NCBI RefSeq assembly: GCF_000527035.1
Contig: NZ_AZUK01000001.1
Span: 1,116,001-1,180,000 of the forward strand
DNA from: Tolumonas lignilytica
GTDB lineage: Bacteria > Pseudomonadota > Gammaproteobacteria > Enterobacterales > Aeromonadaceae
Length of the DNA stretch: 64,000 bases
Direction: 5' to 3'
The position numbers and the translations under genes are program-made. Below, piece by piece: positions 53,772 through 63,781 of the stretch. Within the stretch, counting starts at the first letter, position 1. The number at the start of each line of letters is the position of its first letter. The notes beneath the pieces were generated by a model that saw only the letters and a program-made list of their open reading frames with translations, did no database searches and was not told the origin of the DNA.

Positions 53772-56504
53772 ATGACGAAATATGGCCTGCGCGCCCGCGT
53801 TCTGGCGTTTACTATTATACCCACTCTGCTTATCGGTACATTGTTAGCCGGTTATTTTATTTTTCACCGGCATCAGCAGATTGAAAATTTTATGATTGAA
53901 CAGGGTACCAGTGTCATTGAACCTCTGGCGATAGCCAGTGAGTATGGCCTGACCCGTTCCAGTCGCGAAGATTTACGCCGGCTGATCAGCACCAGCCACC
54001 GACGAAATTCGCCGCTCATCAAATCCATTGCCATCTTCACGAAAGACAACAATCTGTTTGTCACCTCCAATTTTCATCGTGATTTTATGCAAATGCGTCT
54101 GCCGGATGGACACAGCATTCCTGAGCTCACCAGCGTTCAGCACGTCGATGACTATATCATTCTGCGCACGCCTATTTTTGCCGAAAACAGTTTGAGTGAA
54201 ACCTCATTACAAACCAGCAGTACGCCAGAAATCATCGGCTACATGGCCATCCAATTGAATATCGATCGCTCGGTCATTGCGCAATACCGCGATACCGCCA
54301 CCGCGATTTTTATTGTTCTGCTTGGCCTGATCATGAGTCTGTTCTTTGGCCTGAATCTGGTACATGTGGTGATCGAGCCGATCAATCGCATGGTGCGGGC
54401 GGTATATCACATTCGTGAAGGCCGTCTGGATACCCGCGTACGCGGCAAGATGGATGGCGAACTGGATATGCTGAAAAACGGTATCAACGCGATGGCAAAA
54501 GCGATCAGCGAATACCACAACGAAATGCAGCAGAGTATCGATCAGGCCACCTCCGATTTACGTGAAACGCTTGAGCAAATCGAGATCCAGAACGTTGAAC
54601 TGGACATGGCGAAAAAGCGAGCTCAAGAAGCGGCACGCATCAAATCAGAATTTCTGGCCAACATGTCGCATGAGCTGCGCACACCACTCAACGGGGTCAT
54701 CGGTTTTACCCGCCAGTTGTTTAAAACCCAGCTCAGCCTGCATCAGCATGACTATCTGAACACCATTGAACATTCAGCAAAGAATTTACTCAGCATCATC
54801 AACGATATTCTCGATTTCTCTAAATTAGAGGCGGGAAAACTGACACTGGAAAATATTCCCTTCAATATCCGGGAAATGGTCAATGACACCGTCACCCTGC
54901 TTGCACCTTCCGCGCACGATAAAAAACTGGAATTGTCGTTGCTGGTTAACCAGCCGCTTCCGGATCTGGTGGCTGGCGATCCGCTGCGGCTGCAGCAAAT
55001 CGTAACCAATATCGTCGGCAATGCGATCAAGTTTACCGAACAGGGGATGGTCAATCTTCAGGTCAGCACACTGCGCCTGGCAGAGCCGCACAAGGTCTTG
55101 TTGCAATTTCGCATTCGGGATACCGGGATAGGCATGGACAATGAACAGCTCATGCGGCTATTCCAGCCTTTTATTCAAGGCGACAGCTCCATTTCCCGCC
55201 GTTACGGTGGCACCGGGCTGGGCTTGGTCATCAGCCAGAAACTGATTGAACAGATGAATGGCGCCATGCAGGTTCACTCAGAACCTAATCAAGGTTCTGA
55301 ATTCACCATCAGTATCCCGTTGGAGCTGGTATCTGAAGAGCAGAATATTCCTGCGGAACAGATGACATTGGCCGGCAAAAAAGTGCTGTTGTCTGAAAAG
55401 GCACTCTGGAGCCGGGAAGCCTGCTTAAGCCTGTTGCATGAATGGCAGATGGAGGTTGTACAGACGATCGACGAGCAGCCACAGGATGACGGCGAGTATT
55501 ACGCCATGGTGGTGGGCTTTCCGCCTGATACGGCCATCGAGCAGATACAATCGACGGTGACGCGCTGCCTGCAACAATATCGTCTGGAAAAGCTGATTGT
55601 CCTAATCAACTCCAGCGATCCGACGCTGCATGAACATTTAATGCAGAATAATAAAATTTATTCGCTCAGCAAACCGGTGATCCACAGCAAGCTGTTACAG
55701 TCTTTATTACAACCGCTTCCCCCTGCTCAGACATTGACGGTACCGGTCGAAGTACAAAAAGCCCGATTGCCGCTGCGGATCTTGGCTGTCGATGATAATC
55801 CGGCGAACCTCAAGCTAATTATGGCGTTGCTCAATGACTTAGTGGAAGAGGTGCATTCGTGTCAGGATGGGCATCAGGCGGTTTCGCTGGCAGAAAAGGA
55901 TCGCTTCGACATCATCTTCATGGACGTCCAGATGCCGCTCATGGATGGTATCCAGGCCAGTCAGATCATTCATCGCAATCCATTGAATAAACGTACGCCC
56001 ATCATTGCCGTCACTGCGCATGCCTCGCCCGGTGAACGCGAGCGTTTAATGAGTAGCGGCATGGACGAATACCTGTCCAAACCGATTGATGAAATCCAGT
56101 TGAAACGGCTGCTGCTGCAATTCAGCCATCTCCAGCCAGTCGTGACTCTCGGGCCGAAATTCATTGATTGGGATCTGGCACTGGAGAAAACGAAAGGCAA
56201 TGCCAAACTGGCCGAAGAGATGTTGCAGATGTTAGTCGCCAGTTTTGATGAGATCAGGCCGTTACTGGAAGCCTCCGCCGCGGGCACTGAATGTGCCGAA
56301 TTACTGGATGCTATTCATAAACTTCGTGGCGGAGCGGCTTACTGCGGAGTACCACAATTGCAGCGCAGTTGTGCTGAACTGGAACAAGGCTTGCGCTCCG
56401 GGATCAGTTGCAGTGCCTTTGAACCGGAATTGCTGGAGTTGCTGGATATTATTGACGCAATAAAAACAGAGTCAGCCCAATGGCTGGCACAGGCAGGTCA
56501 CTAG
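53772..56504 (+). CDS. barA: Hybrid sensor histidine kinase BarA
   Basis: Inner-membrane tripartite kinase that senses short-chain carboxylates in E. coli and drives UvrY and the Csr small RNAs. Two transmembrane helices (about residues 10-31 and 176-197) flank a periplasmic domain. A HAMP follows, then HisKA with His300 in NMSHELRTPLNGVIGF, HATPase with RRYGGTGLGLVIS, a degenerate receiver, a true receiver with Asp718 in FMDVQMPLMDG, and Hpt with His849 in IHKLRGGAAYCG. Length 910; E. coli BarA is 918. It is divergent from rlmD as in E. coli. csrA is at 31.9 kb. Confidence 0.95.
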   Translation: MTKYGLRARVLAFTIIPTLLIGTLLAGYFIFHRHQQIENFMIEQGTSVIEPLAIASEYGLTRSSREDLRRLISTSHRRNSPLIKSIAIFTKDNNLFVTSNFHRDFMQMRLPDGHSIPELTSVQHVDDYIILRTPIFAENSLSETSLQTSSTPEIIGYMAIQLNIDRSVIAQYRDTATAIFIVLLGLIMSLFFGLNLVHVVIEPINRMVRAVYHIREGRLDTRVRGKMDGELDMLKNGINAMAKAISEYHNEMQQSIDQATSDLRETLEQIEIQNVELDMAKKRAQEAARIKSEFLANMSHELRTPLNGVIGFTRQLFKTQLSLHQHDYLNTIEHSAKNLLSIINDILDFSKLEAGKLTLENIPFNIREMVNDTVTLLAPSAHDKKLELSLLVNQPLPDLVAGDPLRLQQIVTNIVGNAIKFTEQGMVNLQVSTLRLAEPHKVLLQFRIRDTGIGMDNEQLMRLFQPFIQGDSSISRRYGGTGLGLVISQKLIEQMNGAMQVHSEPNQGSEFTISIPLELVSEEQNIPAEQMTLAGKKVLLSEKALWSREACLSLLHEWQMEVVQTIDEQPQDDGEYYAMVVGFPPDTAIEQIQSTVTRCLQQYRLEKLIVLINSSDPTLHEHLMQNNKIYSLSKPVIHSKLLQSLLQPLPPAQTLTVPVEVQKARLPLRILAVDDNPANLKLIMALLNDLVEEVHSCQDGHQAVSLAEKDRFDIIFMDVQMPLMDGIQASQIIHRNPLNKRTPIIAVTAHASPGERERLMSSGMDEYLSKPIDEIQLKRLLLQFSHLQPVVTLGPKFIDWDLALEKTKGNAKLAEEMLQMLVASFDEIRPLLEASAAGTECAELLDAIHKLRGGAAYCGVPQLQRSCAELEQGLRSGISCSAFEPELLELLDIIDAIKTESAQWLAQAGH

Positions 56505-56519
56505 CCCTGCCTGTGCCAG
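56484..56519. terminator. Hairpin overlapping the barA stop codon
   Basis: CTGGCACAGGCAGG and CCTGCCTGTGCCAG form a perfect 14-bp stem around an 8-base loop. The barA stop TAG lies in the loop and the last codons of barA lie in the stem. It separates barA from the convergent acyltransferase gene. No T-run follows on either side. Confidence 0.7.
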
Positions 56520-56522
56520 AAC

Positions 56523-57641
56523 TCAAGCCTGCTGATTGACCGCAGGCTGGGCATACATAGCCTTGGCAAGATCACGCCATTTGCTATCCATGGCCGCCAT
56601 CCGTTGCTCAAACTGGGCCTGCTGCTCGGCGGTGATGTCCGTCGAGTGGATCCCGGCCGCCAGAAGATTCGAGGAAAACAAGCGATACTGGCTGTGAATT
56701 GCCCGATCAATGACCTGAGCCAGCTCTTCCGGTGTTTCGAATCCATCATGCACGGGTTTGCCGATAGTCACATGCACGCGACCTTTATAGCCCACAATGC
56801 CTGAGACAATGCTTTCGATATCTTCAAACTCGCTCTTCTGATAAGAACCGTTGGTTGACGTTTCATACAGCTCACGCGCTTTGGCTTCATCCCCCGGATC
56901 ATATTCGTAAGAGATCGCCACCGGCACGATATTCAGTTGCTGCATATATTCCACAAAACCCAGCTTCTTCTGCTTACCGGCCATGTGGAACATTTTCAGA
57001 ATGGCCGGATCGGTACGATCATCACCATCTTTGGCGCGGCCTTCTTTCTGCGCGATCCAGATCGAGTGGCCTTCCTGCAATGAATCTGCAATATAAGAAG
57101 AGAGTTCGTTGAACGTCTTTGCCATTTCACGCGGCCCTTTGGCCGAACGTTTGACAATAAAACTTTTGTTCAGACGCATCAGCTCGGTAGCACAAGGTTT
57201 ACGCAGCAGGTTGTCGCCGATCGCAATACGTACCGTGTCCAGCCCGCACTGGTATAGACCCCAGTTTACAAAGGCAGGATCCATCGCAATATCACGGTGA
57301 TTCGAAATAAACAGATAACTTTTATCGGATTGCAAATTTTCCAGACCGGAATAGGTCACTCCATCGGTGGTCTTCGCAATCATCTGTTCCATAAAATGCG
57401 CGATCTGCCGCTGTACATCATCGACCGTACGCACATTGGCTACACGTTTATGCAAGGCGCGACGGATCAACGGTTTCAGCAACCAGCCGAAATAGTTAAC
57501 GGCATGCGGAAAACGAAAACGGGCCACAGCGCTGATCAGCTCTTCATCACTGATCAGGCGCTCAATGGCCGCCGGAACTTCACTATCATTATATGGGCGG
57601 ATCTCTTTATAACGATCCTGTTCATCAAGCACTGTTGTCAT
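56523..57641 (-). CDS. PlsC-type glycerolphosphate/acyl acyltransferase
   Basis: A 372-residue member of the lysophospholipid acyltransferase superfamily. The catalytic motif NHxxxxD is in LFISNHRDIAMDPAFVNWGL. Motif II-like KSFIVKRSAKGPREM and motif III-like SIWIAQKEGRAKDG follow. No strong transmembrane helix is seen, so it may be a peripheral membrane protein. Exact substrate (lysophosphatidate or other) is not clear. It is not plsB, which is much larger. It is convergent with barA. Confidence 0.82.
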   Translation of the reverse strand: MTTVLDEQDRYKEIRPYNDSEVPAAIERLISDEELISAVARFRFPHAVNYFGWLLKPLIRRALHKRVANVRTVDDVQRQIAHFMEQMIAKTTDGVTYSGLENLQSDKSYLFISNHRDIAMDPAFVNWGLYQCGLDTVRIAIGDNLLRKPCATELMRLNKSFIVKRSAKGPREMAKTFNELSSYIADSLQEGHSIWIAQKEGRAKDGDDRTDPAILKMFHMAGKQKKLGFVEYMQQLNIVPVAISYEYDPGDEAKARELYETSTNGSYQKSEFEDIESIVSGIVGYKGRVHVTIGKPVHDGFETPEELAQVIDRAIHSQYRLFSSNLLAAGIHSTDITAEQQAQFEQRMAAMDSKWRDLAKAMYAQPAVNQQA

Positions 57642-57729
57642 GCCAATATCTTTCTATACCGCGATTAAAAACGGCGCAATTCTACACGGATTTGGCATAA
57701 ACACTATTCATTGACAGGAATTAACCTCG

Positions 57730-58428
57730 CTAGATTGATGCCAATGCCCATTTCGCCGCATAAGTCGCATGCAATGTCGTGGTATCAAAGACAGGCACCG
57801 CGGCGTCAGACTGATCCACCAGCAGCGGGATCTCGGTACAACCGAAGATGATCCCTTCTGCACCTTGTTGCACCAGCGCCGCCATGATTTCACGGTATTG
57901 CGCCCGGGAGCTTTCTTTTTCCACCCCGACACACAGTTCGTTAAAAATCACATCATGCACAATCTGTCGGGCCGCGGCATCAGGCACGATCACCTCAAGA
58001 CCATAGTGCTCTCGCAAATGAGAAACATAAAAACTGTCTTCCATGGTAAATCGAGTTCCTAATAAGGCGACTTTACGCAATCCTGCCTGCTGAATGGCCA
58101 TTGCCGTTGCATCCGCGATGTGCAGGATCGGGATCTGCAACTCAGGTAACATATCCGGCACCAGTTTGTGCATGGTGTTGGTACAGATCACGATTGCGTC
58201 CGCACCAGCCTGCTGTAATTTCACGGCCGCCGCCGCCATCACCGCACCGGCCTCCTGCCAGCGGTTCTGCCGTTGCAGACTGGCGATCTCCTCAAAATCC
58301 ATGTTCCAAAGCAGCAGTTTTGCAGAATGTAACCCGCCTAACTGCTCTGCGGCAGATTCATTCAGGATCTGATAGTAGGGAATGGTTGACTGCCAGCTCA
58401 TACCACCAATTAGACCAATTGTTTTCAT
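57730..58428 (-). CDS. ygeA: Aspartate/glutamate racemase family protein (YgeA-like)
   Basis: PLP-independent amino-acid racemase of 232 residues. The two-cysteine acid/base pair is visible in AIVICTNTMHKLV and GIIFGCTEIPLLV. The N-terminus MKTIGLIGGMSWQSTIPYYQ is typical. E. coli YgeA (230 residues) prefers L-homoserine and shows broad specificity. The gene is 25 bases downstream of a LysE-type exporter gene on the same strand, so the two are probably one transcript. Confidence 0.87.
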   Translation of the reverse strand: MKTIGLIGGMSWQSTIPYYQILNESAAEQLGGLHSAKLLLWNMDFEEIASLQRQNRWQEAGAVMAAAAVKLQQAGADAIVICTNTMHKLVPDMLPELQIPILHIADATAMAIQQAGLRKVALLGTRFTMEDSFYVSHLREHYGLEVIVPDAAARQIVHDVIFNELCVGVEKESSRAQYREIMAALVQQGAEGIIFGCTEIPLLVDQSDAAVPVFDTTTLHATYAAKWALASI

Positions 58429-58452
58429 TCTCTTTTCTTTTCCTTTATATGT

Positions 58453-59064
58453 TTATTCAAACCAGATCAACGCCACACACAGTGCCGTTAACATCCCCAT
58501 GCTTCGATTCCAGTAATGCCAGGCGCGAGGGGTTTTCAGCCACTGCCCGACCTTCACGCCAAACAGCGTCCACATTGAGCTGGTTTTTAATCCCACCAGT
58601 GCAAACACCGCCAAGACCCAAATCACCGAAGACCAATACTGTTCGCCCAACAGGGTAAAGCTGCCGATGGCCGATAGGCTCATCAGCCAGGCTTTCGGAT
58701 TCATAAACTGGAACAACACCGCCTGATGAAAACGCCACGGTTTGATGCCAGACTGACAAGAAGAGGCATTCAGTTCAGGCACCCCTGCCTGCGCGATCTG
58801 CCAGGCCAAATAGAGCAGATACGCGGATCCACCGATCTTTAGCAGCAACTGCAACACCGGCCATTGTTGGAAGAGTGCGCCCACCCCCAATGCCATGAGC
58901 AACAACATGCAGACCAAGCCACCACTGATCCCGGCAATATGTTGCATTGAGTGCCAGAAACCAAAACGGGCACCAGAACCGGTCAGCATGACGTTATTCG
59001 GGCCGGGCGTGACACAGGTGATCCAGGCAAAAGCGATCAGCGACAATAACAGGCTTTGTTCCAT
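58453..59064 (-). CDS. LysE/RhtB-family amino-acid exporter
   Basis: A 203-residue inner-membrane protein with about six transmembrane helices. The family signature VTPGPNNVMLTGSGARFGFW is near the N-terminus. It resembles EamB-type exporters of cysteine or O-acetylserine, but the substrate cannot be fixed. ATG 59064 is decided by AAGGAG upstream. It is divergent from a MocR-type regulator, with matching palindromes on both sides. A racemase gene follows. Confidence 0.87.
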   Translation of the reverse strand: MEQSLLLSLIAFAWITCVTPGPNNVMLTGSGARFGFWHSMQHIAGISGGLVCMLLLMALGVGALFQQWPVLQLLLKIGGSAYLLYLAWQIAQAGVPELNASSCQSGIKPWRFHQAVLFQFMNPKAWLMSLSAIGSFTLLGEQYWSSVIWVLAVFALVGLKTSSMWTLFGVKVGQWLKTPRAWHYWNRSMGMLTALCVALIWFE

Positions 59065-59082
59065 CGGTTTGCTCCTTGCAAA

Positions 59083-59098
59083 ATTGTCTCGATACAAT
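59083..59098. promoter_or_regulatory. Palindrome A upstream of exporter gene
   Basis: ATTGTCTCGATACAAT: half-sites ATTGT/ACAAT separated by 6 bases. It lies 19 bases upstream of the exporter ATG, next to its ribosome site. The same half-site recurs in palindrome B. Confidence 0.5.
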
Positions 59099-59178
59099 TC
59101 ATCAAAAACAGCGAAATCAGACTACATTCATCGCTCAATTAACGTTATATTGAAGCTATTCAGAGGATCAACAGGTTT

Positions 59179-59195
59179 ATTGTCACCATGACAAT
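59179..59195. promoter_or_regulatory. Palindrome B over the MocR-type start codon
   Basis: ATTGTCACCATGACAAT is a perfect inverted repeat (ATTGTCA/TGACAAT) around 3 bases, and it contains the start codon of the regulator gene. This would fit autorepression. Confidence 0.55.
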
Positions 59196-60576
59196 TTGGA
59201 ATCCACAGCTTTCAGGTCAGGGACCGTTGTATCGCCAACTCGCACAGGCCATTGGTCAGGCCATCGAGCAAGGTGAATTACAACCCGGTCAACGTTTACC
59301 CACACACCGTGCGCTTGCCGATCAACTCGGCGTCACCGTCGGCACCATCACCCGCGCCTATAGCGAGGCGGAACATCAGGGATGGGTGAACGCACGCGTC
59401 GGTGCGGGAACCTACGTGCGAGAGGCGGCTGAGGAGCCCGCGTTGAGCTGGCATATCCGGCAGCCGGATCCGGCGCGGATCGAATTGTGGCAGAACCTGC
59501 CGATCCTGCAGGATCGAGAGAACTCGTTCCGCGATGCAATGGAATCCATACTGGCGACATCCGGCCGGATCAACGCCCTGATGGAATACAGCTCGGTCAA
59601 TGGCGAATTGTCACAGCGCGAAATTGTCTGTCAGTGGTTGCATCAATACGGATTCGATACCGCTCAGCCGGAGCGGTTATTTTTCAGTTTTGGTGCCCAG
59701 AATGGCCTGTTGTTGAGTTTGATGGCGTGTGGCGCAGTCGGTGAAACCGTGTTGTGTGAGGGGCTGACGTATCCAGGCCTCAGCACCTTGTCTCACTCCC
59801 TGCGCATTCAGCTCAAAGGGTTGGCGATGGATGACGAAGGCATGCTGCCTCAGGCGTTGGAAAAAGCCTGCCAGAGTGGGAATTACCGCACCCTCTATCT
59901 AACGCCCACCATCCAGAACCCGACAGCCGTTACGATGAGTCTCGCTCGACGTCAAGAAATCTTGGCCCTGTGTGAACGCTATCAATTGACCATCATTGAA
60001 GATGATGTGCATGGCATCCTGCCCGAGATCCGCCCTCCCGCCATGGTCGAATTGGCGCCGGAACGGGTCATTCATCTGGGCAGTTTTGCCAAAAATACCA
60101 GCGCCGGATTACGTCTGGGTTATATGCTGGTTCCTCAGCATCTGCATACGGCCATGTCGATTGCCGTACGCGGTTCCAGTTGGATGATCACACCACTGAT
60201 GATTGAACTGACCTGCCGCTGGCTGCAGTCCGGACAGGCGGATCGCATGTTGCTGCAACAACGGAAAACATTGCGGGAACGGGGAGAACTCCTGCGTCAC
60301 CATTTAAGTGCCTATCAGGTGCAATATCAGGAGGGAGGCATGCACGCCTGGCTACCCTTGCCTGCATACTGGCGTTGTCAGGCCTTTGTACAGGCCGCTA
60401 ATCAGCAAGGTGTCGGCGTTGCCGGTGCCGAATTATTTGCAGCAGCCCACTATCCGTCACCACAGGCCGTCCGTTTGTCGATTAGTCATCCGGCAGATAA
60501 TATTTCGCTGGATAAAGCACTGCGGGTACTGCGAGAATTATTGGAAACGGAACCAACCCCACAATGGGTCATATGA
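59188..60576 (+). CDS. MocR/PdxR-type transcription regulator (GntR helix-turn-helix fused to aminotransferase fold)
   Basis: A 462-residue regulator. The N-terminal winged helix is GntR-type ([20 protein letters not shown] and [20 protein letters not shown]). The remainder is a fold-type I aminotransferase domain. Conserved pieces are [16 protein letters not shown], with the motif in [12 protein letters not shown], and the PLP Lys in [16 protein letters not shown]. It is divergent from an exporter gene, so that exporter is the likely target. The inducer is unknown. yheU follows 7 bases later. Confidence 0.92.
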   Translation: MTIWNPQLSGQGPLYRQLAQAIGQAIEQGELQPGQRLPTHRALADQLGVTVGTITRAYSEAEHQGWVNARVGAGTYVREAAEEPALSWHIRQPDPARIELWQNLPILQDRENSFRDAMESILATSGRINALMEYSSVNGELSQREIVCQWLHQYGFDTAQPERLFFSFGAQNGLLLSLMACGAVGETVLCEGLTYPGLSTLSHSLRIQLKGLAMDDEGMLPQALEKACQSGNYRTLYLTPTIQNPTAVTMSLARRQEILALCERYQLTIIEDDVHGILPEIRPPAMVELAPERVIHLGSFAKNTSAGLRLGYMLVPQHLHTAMSIAVRGSSWMITPLMIELTCRWLQSGQADRMLLQQRKTLRERGELLRHHLSAYQVQYQEGGMHAWLPLPAYWRCQAFVQAANQQGVGVAGAELFAAAHYPSPQAVRLSISHPADNISLDKALRVLRELLETEPTPQWVI

Positions 60577-60583
60577 GGTTGTT

Positions 60584-60823
60584 ATGATCATTCCTTGGCA
60601 GCAGCTTCCCAATGCTACTTTAGATAACCTGATCGAATCTTTCGTGCTGCGTGAAGGCACCGATTACGGGGAACAAACCTTTTCACTGTCTGAAAAGGTC
60701 ACTCAAGTGCGACAGCAGTTGGAACGCGGCGATGTGGTGATTTTATACAGCGAATTACATGAATCTGTCACAATCGTGCCTAAAAACACGATTCCGCCGA
60801 TCGATGATGTAACAGAAAATTAA
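60584..60823 (+). CDS. yheU: YheU family protein (UPF0270)
   Basis: A 79-residue protein of unknown function, conserved in gammaproteobacteria. The N-terminus [20 protein letters not shown] and the segment [11 protein letters not shown] match E. coli YheU closely; [11 protein letters not shown] is also typical. The ATG is preceded by GAGGTTGTT, 8 bases after the regulator's stop. In E. coli yheU lies near crp too, with prkB and yhfA between; these are absent here. Confidence 0.92.
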   Translation: MIIPWQQLPNATLDNLIESFVLREGTDYGEQTFSLSEKVTQVRQQLERGDVVILYSELHESVTIVPKNTIPPIDDVTEN

Positions 60824-61082
60824 AAATTTTGCTTATGATTGTAACAAGCGGCTTATTTCCATAAGCATCTCTTGTCATTACTTTTTCCGCACCTTATGCT
60901 AGGTCTTTATTGCGAGCTTACGCATACACGCTGCTTGTCTGTGTGGAAGCGTACTCGCCACTGAGTTTGTGTCATTTTCGCCACAGATCCTGTTGTGATG
61001 TTTCGATTGACTCAAAATAGCAATAAATAAAAAAGCTGTATCACTGATAATGGTGGTACACCGGCGCTCAAGAGGACAGATA

Positions 61083-61721
61083 ATGGTAATCGGCAAACCG
61101 CAAAGCGATCCAACACAGGAATGGTTTCTTTCTCACTGCCATATTCATAAATATCCGGCAAAAAGCACACTGATTCACGCGGGTGAAAAAGCAGAAACTT
61201 TGTATTTCATTATCAAAGGTTCTGTGGCTGTGCTGATCAAAGACGAAGAAGGCAAGGAAATGATTCTGTCTTACCTGAATCAGGGAGACTTTATCGGCGA
61301 ACTGGGTCTGTTTGATGAAAGCGAGAACCCGATTCGTTCAGCCTGGATCCGTGCAAAAACCTCTTGTGAAGTTGCTGAAATCTCTTACAAAAAATTCCGT
61401 CAGTTAATTCAGGTCAACCCTGAGATCCTGATGCGTCTTTCTGCACAGATGGCTCGTCGTCTGCAAACCACCAGCCAGAAAGTGGGCAATCTGGCCTTCC
61501 TGGATGTAACCGGTCGGATCGCACAGACCCTGCTGAATTTGGCCAAACAGCCTGATGCCATGACTCATCCAGACGGTATGCAGATCAAAATCACCCGCCA
61601 GGAAATCGGTCAGATCGTGGGTTGCTCCCGCGAAACAGTGGGTCGTATTCTGAAGATGCTGGAAGATCAGGAACTGATCACGGCTCATGGCAAAACGATC
61701 GTGGTGTTTGGCACGCGCTAA
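61083..61721 (+). CDS. crp: cAMP receptor protein CRP
   Basis: cAMP-activated global transcription factor. The cAMP pocket has [15 protein letters not shown] and [20 protein letters not shown]. The helix-turn-helix is [23 protein letters not shown] 61083 has AGAGGAC upstream; the open frame before it is not conserved. Length 212, against 210 in E. coli: the loop after GLFDE is two residues longer (SENPI before RSAW). The 259-base region upstream holds no clear CRP site; GCTTATG/CATAAGC (60831-60866) is a weak inverted repeat there. Confidence 0.98.
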   Translation: MVIGKPQSDPTQEWFLSHCHIHKYPAKSTLIHAGEKAETLYFIIKGSVAVLIKDEEGKEMILSYLNQGDFIGELGLFDESENPIRSAWIRAKTSCEVAEISYKKFRQLIQVNPEILMRLSAQMARRLQTTSQKVGNLAFLDVTGRIAQTLLNLAKQPDAMTHPDGMQIKITRQEIGQIVGCSRETVGRILKMLEDQELITAHGKTIVVFGTR

Positions 61722-61746
61722 GCGTTTTTGCTGCTCCATAAAAAAA

Positions 61747-61762
61747 GGCTGCCTGCGCAGCC
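61747..61762. terminator. Bidirectional terminator crp/argD
   Basis: GGCTGC and GCAGCC with a CTGC loop, flanked by AAAAAA and TTTTTT. It serves convergent crp and argD. Confidence 0.93.
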
Positions 61763-61784
61763 TTTTTTGTTTTTACCGAACAGA

Positions 61785-63011
<1,227 letters not shown>

Positions 63012-63033
63012 TTAGCACTGTAAACCAGGAAAA

Positions 63034-63068
63034 TGAAATTTTAATCAATTAGAGTGCATAATATATCA
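63034..63068. promoter_or_regulatory. Tandem ARG boxes upstream of argD
   Basis: TGAAATTTTAATCA (63034-63047) and TGCATAATATATCA (63055-63068) each resemble the ArgR half-site pair TGAAT-N4-ATTCA. Their starts are 21 bases apart, which is the 18+3 layout of known ArgR operators. They lie 32-66 bases upstream of argD. Confidence 0.7.
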
Positions 63069-63099
63069 CTATGCGCCGTAGCACCCAACACTGGAAATG

Positions 63100-63678
63100 T
63101 TATTGCCGCAAGAAATTTGCTAATAATTCGAGTCCTTGCTCACTCAGAATACTTTCCGGGTGAAATTGCACCCCTTCCAAAGGCAACGTTCGATGGCGTA
63201 GCCCCATAATCTCCCGAGCCTCGCCCTCTGGCGGCAATGTCCAGGCAGATACCTCAAATACCGGTGGCAAGGTGGCTTCATCCACCAGCAAAGAATGATA
63301 ACGCGTCACCGACAGCGGATTGTTTAGATCACGGAAAACGCCCCTGCCATCATGCCCAATCAGGCTGGTTTTGCCATGCATGACCTGCGTTGCCCGGATC
63401 ACCCGGCCACCAAAAGCCTGAGCCATGGCCTGATGCCCCAAGCAGACGCCCAGAATGGGAATTTCACCGGCAAATTGCCGGATCGCCGCCAAGGAAATTC
63501 CAGCCTCGTTGGGGGTGCACGGGCCCGGTGATATCACCAGATGTGAAGGCCGGTAAGCGGCGATATCCTCAAGGGTTACCGCGTCATTACGACGCACCTC
63601 GACCTGCGCGCCCAGTTGCCCAAAGTATTGCACCAGGTTATAGGTAAAAGAGTCATAGTTATCGATCAGCAGGATCAT
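63100..63678 (-). CDS. pabA: Aminodeoxychorismate synthase component II (glutamine amidotransferase)
   Basis: Class I glutamine amidotransferase that supplies ammonia to PabB for 4-aminobenzoate. The start has [20 protein letters not shown]. The nucleophile Cys is in [15 protein letters not shown] and the His-Glu pair in [13 protein letters not shown]. TrpG is similar, but the argD-pabA order is as in E. coli. ATG 63678 has GGGGA 6 bases upstream. Length 192; E. coli PabA is 187. Confidence 0.9.
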   Translation of the reverse strand: MILLIDNYDSFTYNLVQYFGQLGAQVEVRRNDAVTLEDIAAYRPSHLVISPGPCTPNEAGISLAAIRQFAGEIPILGVCLGHQAMAQAFGGRVIRATQVMHGKTSLIGHDGRGVFRDLNNPLSVTRYHSLLVDEATLPPVFEVSAWTLPPEGEAREIMGLRHRTLPLEGVQFHPESILSEQGLELLANFLRQ

Positions 63679-63781
63679 CATTGTTCCCCATAGGCCACAC
63701 GTCCCCTATCTGGGCGCACATCATAGCCGCTGCCATCAATTTTGGTTAAGCTGAATCAACTTTTTCTTCAAAGGAAACATC

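Noticed and set aside
60899-61096. Minus-strand frame upstream of crp
   Set aside because: No ribosome site, no recognisable family, and it lies in the expected crp promoter region.
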